Shown piece by piece: positions 50,133 to 53,474 of a stretch of DNA of 53,474 nt (its first letter is position 1; every line of letters begins with the position of its first letter). Source of the stretch: CALMEH01 sp964548225. Its GTDB lineage: Bacteria > Acidobacteriota > Blastocatellia > Pyrinomonadales > Pyrinomonadaceae. Under the pieces are notes generated by a model that saw only the letters and a program-made list of their open reading frames with translations, ran no database searches and was not told the DNA's origin. The translations under genes were made by a program, and so were the position numbers. Location of the stretch: contig CAZJQP010000027.1 of the NCBI GenBank assembly GCA_964548225.1, positions 1 to 53,474 on the forward strand. The letters are read 5' to 3'.

Positions 50133-51812
50133 TTAACCCTCAGCCACGACCAATTCGCCTTTTTGTTTTTCGCCGCGCAATTTCAAAATCGCCGTAATCA
50201 CAAGATAAACCGCCAACGAAATCAACGCCAAAGACGCGATGCCGTTGACCATTTTGACATCGAAACCGTTTGCCGCACGGAAATTGCCGATAACTAAACT
50301 CGTCAAAGCCCAAAGCGTAATCGTCAGCACAAAAAGCATTGGCAAAAGCGTGAAGGCGATGCGTTGCCGCGCTTGATAAAGCCACGCCGTAATCGAAAGC
50401 AACGACAGAGCCGCGAGCAGTTGATTTGACGCGCCGAACAGCGTCCAAAAATCGTTCCAGCTGCCTTTCGGCGCAATAAAAACGCAGACAAAAGGCAAAG
50501 CAATGGTCGCCAAAGTCCCGATAATCGCGCCGATTTTTCCGCGAATTCCGATGAGTTCTTGAACAATATATCTGCCCAAACGAAGCGAAACGTCCAACGT
50601 ATCGAAAACAAAAGTCGAAAAAGCCATCGCGCCGAAAGTTATCGCAATCGGCAGATTTTCTTTGCCGATAATTAGTGTCAGAAATTCGCCGATACCGTTG
50701 CCGTAAATCTTTCCGGGCGGAACGCCTTTTGCGGCTTCGGACGTGATAATCATAATCGTTACGAGCGCGATAAAGGCGACAAAACCTTCCGCCAACATCG
50801 CGCCGTAGCCGACCGAATGCGTGTGCGATTCTTTGTCAATTTGTTTTGATGTCGTGCCGCTGCAAACCAATCCGTGAAAGCCGGAACACGCGCCGCAAGC
50901 GATTGTAACGAACAAAAAAGGAAACAACATTCCCGTCATTCCGCCGATGTCCCACGATTTGAAACTTGGTTGCTGAATCGTGTAACCGCCGAAAAATATG
51001 CCGATAACGCCGACGGCAATCGCCGTGTAAAGCACAAATCCGCCCAAATATCCGCGTGGTTGCAACAACGCCCAGACGGGAACGAGCGAGCCGATGATGC
51101 AATAAATCAAAATCAAAACCGCCCAACTCGTGTGGTCGAGCAGAAAAACAGTCGAAAATTTCGTTCCTAGATACGAAAGCGCAAATGTCGCTGGAACAAA
51201 GATAATTGTTGACAACCAAAGCGGCGGTTTCAAATATCTTTCGACAAGTCCCAGAACAATCGAAAGCCCCAAATATGTGATACTTGCAAACGCCACCGCG
51301 CCGCCGGCGTTGAAATTTCCGATGCCCGCGAGTTCTTCCGTCCCTGAAACAAAAGTTCCGGCGGTGATGTCGGTAAATGCGACGATGACGTAAATTAACG
51401 CAATCCAGATAAACGCCATCATTGCGCGACCTGCGCCGCTTCCGAGCTTTTCGCGGGCGATTTCGGCGATTGAACTCGCGCCGTGGCGGACAGATGAAGC
51501 AAGCGTCGAAAAATCGTGAACCGCGCCGATTAAGACCACGCCGAGCGCAATCCAAATCAGACACGGCAACCAACCGAAAGATTGACACGCGATAATCGGT
51601 CCCGCAATCGGACCTGCCGCGGCGATTGCCGAAAAATGCTGTCCGAACAAATAAAACGGCTTCGTCGGCACAAAATCTTCGCCGTCGTTGACTTTATTTG
51701 CCGGAGTTTCACGCGAATCATCGAGGTTAAATTGTTTCGCAATCCAACGTCCGTAGGCAAAATAGCCGAACACGAGCCAAAATAGAAAGACAATCGCCAA
51801 AGCCGCAAGCAT
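50133..51812 (-). CDS. cstA: Carbon-starvation/pyruvate transporter CstA
   Basis: A 559-residue CstA-family membrane protein with about 16 helices. FSAIAAAGPIAGPIIACQ and FGWLPCLIWIALGVVLIGAVHDF are the N-terminal family signature. GACSGFHGLVCSGTTSKQI, AFSTFVFDTLDVSLRLGRY and FWTLFGASNQLLAAL are further conserved loops. CstA/BtsT members import pyruvate or peptides under carbon limitation. Shorter than E. coli CstA (701 residues) but of a common bacterial size. A CstA-stimulating regulator such as a LytS/LytTR pair is not nearby. Confidence 0.93.
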   Translation of the reverse strand: MLAALAIVFLFWLVFGYFAYGRWIAKQFNLDDSRETPANKVNDGEDFVPTKPFYLFGQHFSAIAAAGPIAGPIIACQSFGWLPCLIWIALGVVLIGAVHDFSTLASSVRHGASSIAEIAREKLGSGAGRAMMAFIWIALIYVIVAFTDITAGTFVSGTEELAGIGNFNAGGAVAFASITYLGLSIVLGLVERYLKPPLWLSTIIFVPATFALSYLGTKFSTVFLLDHTSWAVLILIYCIIGSLVPVWALLQPRGYLGGFVLYTAIAVGVIGIFFGGYTIQQPSFKSWDIGGMTGMLFPFLFVTIACGACSGFHGLVCSGTTSKQIDKESHTHSVGYGAMLAEGFVAFIALVTIMIITSEAAKGVPPGKIYGNGIGEFLTLIIGKENLPIAITFGAMAFSTFVFDTLDVSLRLGRYIVQELIGIRGKIGAIIGTLATIALPFVCVFIAPKGSWNDFWTLFGASNQLLAALSLLSITAWLYQARQRIAFTLLPMLFVLTITLWALTSLVIGNFRAANGFDVKMVNGIASLALISLAVYLVITAILKLRGEKQKGELVVAEG

Positions 51813-51912
51813 AAAATATTTTCTCCGAAGTTATCTGTTTGGAAAGAATTGAAGTGCCTTAAATGTATAATAAAAAACGGTTTTTTGTCCACAGATGAGC
51901 GTGGATTTTTAG

Positions 51913-51989
51913 AAGGCGGAAACACGACCGTAAGGGAGTGTGTCAAACTCTTAGCTCAACACACTCCCTTACGGTCGTGTTTCCGCCTT
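51913..51989. repeat. 31-bp perfect palindrome, GCGGAAACACGACC family
   Basis: Arms 51913-51943 and 51959-51989 (AAGGCGGAAACACGACCG...) are exact complements with a 15-base loop. The element lies between cstA and the thioesterase gene. The closely similar copy at 52790-52857 lies on the other side of the thioesterase. Confidence 0.9.
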
Positions 51990-52011
51990 TGTTTTGTGAT
52001 TTAATGTTGGA

Positions 52012-52479
52012 ATGAACAACGAAAAATCTCTGCAAGAAACCTTTGCGCCGAACGGAATTTGCTTCGGGTGCGGCGTGGCGAATGAAAAGGGTTTGCGAAT
52101 CCGCAGTTTTGTCGAAGGCGATGAAGTTGTCGCCGAATTTCACGCCGAAGCGCATCATCAGGCTTTCCCCGGAATGTTGAACGGCGGAATTATCGGCGCA
52201 TTGCTCGATTGTCATTCAAATTGGGCGGCGGCGTATTTTTTGATGAAACGCGACGGCAAAACTTCGCCCGATTGCACCGTTACGGCAGATTTTCACGTCA
52301 AATTGCGCCGTCCGACACCGTTTGACGCGCCGCTTTTTCTAAAAGCAAGAGTCGTCGAATCAACCGATGATAAAGCGATTGTCGAAGCCGAATTGATTGC
52401 TAACGAAAAGGTTTGCGCGACCTGCCGCGGCACGTTTATCGCCGTCAAAGAAGGTCATCCGGCATATCATCGTTGGTAG
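52012..52479 (+). CDS. PaaI-like hotdog thioesterase
   Basis: 155 residues with the hotdog fold. HHQAFPGMLNGGIIGALLDCHSNWAA contains the GG and the catalytic-region aspartate of the PaaI/4HBT group. TVTADFHVKLRRPTPFDAPL and VESTDDKAIVEAEL are core strands. A CFGCG motif (17-21) at the N-terminus is typical of a subgroup of these thioesterases. It would hydrolyse an acyl-CoA. It is bracketed by two near-identical palindromes, and its TAG is followed after 4 bases by 21-bp array 3. Confidence 0.87.
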   Translation: MNNEKSLQETFAPNGICFGCGVANEKGLRIRSFVEGDEVVAEFHAEAHHQAFPGMLNGGIIGALLDCHSNWAAAYFLMKRDGKTSPDCTVTADFHVKLRRPTPFDAPLFLKARVVESTDDKAIVEAELIANEKVCATCRGTFIAVKEGHPAYHRW

Positions 52480-52483
52480 TTTT

Positions 52484-52756
52484 ACAAACCGCAAGGACTT
52501 CCTTACAAACCGCAAGAAAGTTCTTACAAATCGCACGGACTTCCTTGCGAAGTGTAAGAACTTTCTTACAAACCGCAAGGACTTCCTTGCAAACTGCACG
52601 GACTTCCTTACGAAGTGTAAGAACTTCCTTACGAAGTGTAAGAACCTCCTTGCGAAGTGTAAGGACTTCCTTGCAAAGCGTAAGAACTTCCTTGCGAAGT
52701 GTAAGAACCTCCTTCTACTTCGCAAGGAAGTCCGTGCGAAGTGTAAAAACCGTAAA
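52484..52756. repeat. 21-bp tandem array 3
   Basis: Thirteen 21-base units in exact register, starting 5 bases after the thioesterase stop. Typical units: acgaagtgtaagaacttcctt (52610) and acaaaccgcaaggacttcctt (52484). Two alternating 5' halves (caaaccgcaa / cgaagtgtaa) combine with a shared 3' half (ggacttcctt / gaacctcctt). Unit 12 (52715-52735) is inverted. Because 21 is a multiple of 3, several frames on both strands stay open, but they look like a repeat artefact rather than genes. The rest of 52480-52838 holds only the palindrome 52790-52857. Confidence 0.9.
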
Positions 52757-52789
52757 ATCAGTAAAAAATGTATGATTTTGAAGCACAAA

Positions 52790-52857
52790 GGCAGAAACAC
52801 GACCGTAAGGGAGTGTGTTGCGGCTCTAACACACTCCCTTACGGTCGTGCTTCTGCC
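52790..52857. repeat. 30-bp palindrome that ends the RNase D-like gene
   Basis: Arms 52790-52819 and 52828-52857 (GGCAGAAACACGACCGTAAG...) match at 29 of 30. The right arm contains the stop codon and last codons (EARP) of the exonuclease gene on the minus strand. Confidence 0.9.
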
Positions 52858-53426
52858 AGTGTTTTGAAGGCTAAATGCTCGTAATCTTCGCGCAAACCGA
52901 GTCTTTCGAGCCAGAGCCGTTGCTCGTGCATCAATCGCGGCAGATAAACAACATCGCTCAGAGCATAATTGACCAATTCATCTGTCCAAATGCCGTTCCA
53001 ATTTCGGTTAAAATTTTTGCGTTGCGATTTGTCCAAATCAACGGCGAAATAACGATAGAGCGTTTCGGCGAGCGATGCAGATTGTCCCGCGCCTTTGGTG
53101 AGAAGTTTTTCGGCAATCATCGTGCAAAAGACGTTTGCGGTTTGAAAACCGTTTTCGCGCAAAAATTCGAGGTCAAATTTCGCGTTGTGAAAAACTTTTA
53201 CAATCTGCGGATTAGCCAAAATTTCTTCCAAACGCCCAAGCGAAACGCCTTCCGAAAGCGGAATCAGCACATTAAATTCGCCGTCCGAAAACTGCACCGA
53301 AAACAACTTTCCCTTCCGCGCCGACAGCGAAGAAGTTTCCGTATCACAACCTAAAACCCTTGAATTGACAAGTTTTTGAAAAGCCGTTTCGATGTCGTTT
53401 GGCGAACGCGCCACTAAAATATTCAC
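52839..53426 (-). CDS. RNase D-like 3'-5' exonuclease
   Basis: A 195-residue DEDDy exonuclease domain. VLGCDTETSSLSARKGKLFSVQFS (Exo I, DTET), VKVFHNAKFDLEFLRENGF (Exo II) and VNYALSDVVYLPRLMHEQ (Exo III, Y-x3-D) are intact. There is no HRDC domain, so it is shorter than full RNase D and resembles stand-alone exonuclease domains related to RNase D or the PolA proofreading domain. DNA or RNA as substrate cannot be decided. Its C-terminus and stop are supplied by the palindrome 52790-52857. Confidence 0.87.
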   Translation of the reverse strand: MNILVARSPNDIETAFQKLVNSRVLGCDTETSSLSARKGKLFSVQFSDGEFNVLIPLSEGVSLGRLEEILANPQIVKVFHNAKFDLEFLRENGFQTANVFCTMIAEKLLTKGAGQSASLAETLYRYFAVDLDKSQRKNFNRNWNGIWTDELVNYALSDVVYLPRLMHEQRLWLERLGLREDYEHLAFKTLAEARP

Positions 53427-53445
53427 AAGACAAATTGTAATACAA

Positions 53446-53474
53446 AAGGCAGAAACCCGCGCGTCAGCAAGGGT
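53446..53474. repeat. Left arm of another GCAGAAACCCGC palindrome
   Basis: AAGGCAGAAACCCGCGCGTC and the following AGCAAGGGT match the arm of the elements at 23373 and 37628. The second arm lies beyond the window end. Confidence 0.75.

Noticed and set aside
52397..52867. Long open frames across array 3 on both strands (up to about 155 codons, heptad-like LAKCKNF peptides)
   Set aside because: The 21-bp unit is a multiple of three, so any stop-free unit stays open; several frames are open at once, no RBS, and the frames run into the palindrome.
1..53474. tRNA, rRNA, transposase, phage or integron integrase genes
   Set aside because: Searched by eye for their usual motifs on both strands; none found.

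Overview
The window reads as one stretch of a low-to-moderate GC Gram-negative chromosome. An Acidobacteriota (Blastocatellia-like) host fits best: a very large TonB-dependent receptor with an N-terminal carboxypeptidase-regulatory-like domain, a MoxR ATPase carrying an N-terminal zinc ribbon, delta-60/FG-GAP secreted repeat proteins, and hairpin repeats between most genes. This taxonomic call is inference; there is no rRNA or tRNA gene in the window.

Layout. 1-6300 (+): outer-membrane receptor, yacG, a small membrane protein and an MFS transporter. 6299-6979: what looks like a single integron gene cassette (one bottom-strand ORF plus an attC-like site) inserted against the MFS stop codon. 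7168-22391 (all -): def, then a surface-polysaccharide cluster containing a GT39-like enzyme, two FAD sugar-mutase-like proteins, two zinc-ribbon methyltransferases, a polysaccharide deacetylase, a hexapeptide acetyltransferase, a Gfo/Idh/MocA dehydrogenase, a DegT aminotransferase, a deacetylase-GT2 fusion and a UDP-GlcNAc 2-epimerase. The dehydrogenase, aminotransferase, acetyltransferase and epimerase form the set used to make UDP-2,3-diacetamido-mannuronic acid-type sugars. 22392-23655 is non-coding and holds a 21-bp-period array and nested palindromes, followed by fdxA (-). 24098-29782 (+) is a DUF4129/DUF4350/MoxR neighbourhood interrupted by a TauE/SafE permease. 29888-33195 (+) has an SGNH hydrolase, a ceramidase-like membrane protein and a GT4. 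33731-34531 (-) is a DnaQ-like exonuclease. 34610-43728 (+) is housekeeping (pyrE, ATP-grasp, truA, uppS, cdsA, aspS) with single accessory genes slotted in. 43822-53426 has a secreted repeat protein, an SLC13 transporter, an unknown secreted protein, a trypsin-like protease, CstA, a hotdog thioesterase and an RNase D-like exonuclease.

The most unusual material is non-coding. Three arrays about 270-315 bp long (22593-22907, 33185-33478, 52484-52756) have different base sequences but the same exact 21-bp period, with a C-purine step at a nearly fixed phase in two of them. Palindromic elements with 28-31 bp arms recur at least five times. Short intergenic repeats have also entered reading frames: they appear to encode a signal peptide, the linker of a two-domain fusion, loops of an oxidoreductase and the C-termini of several proteins. 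No CRISPR, phage, transposase or integron integrase was seen.
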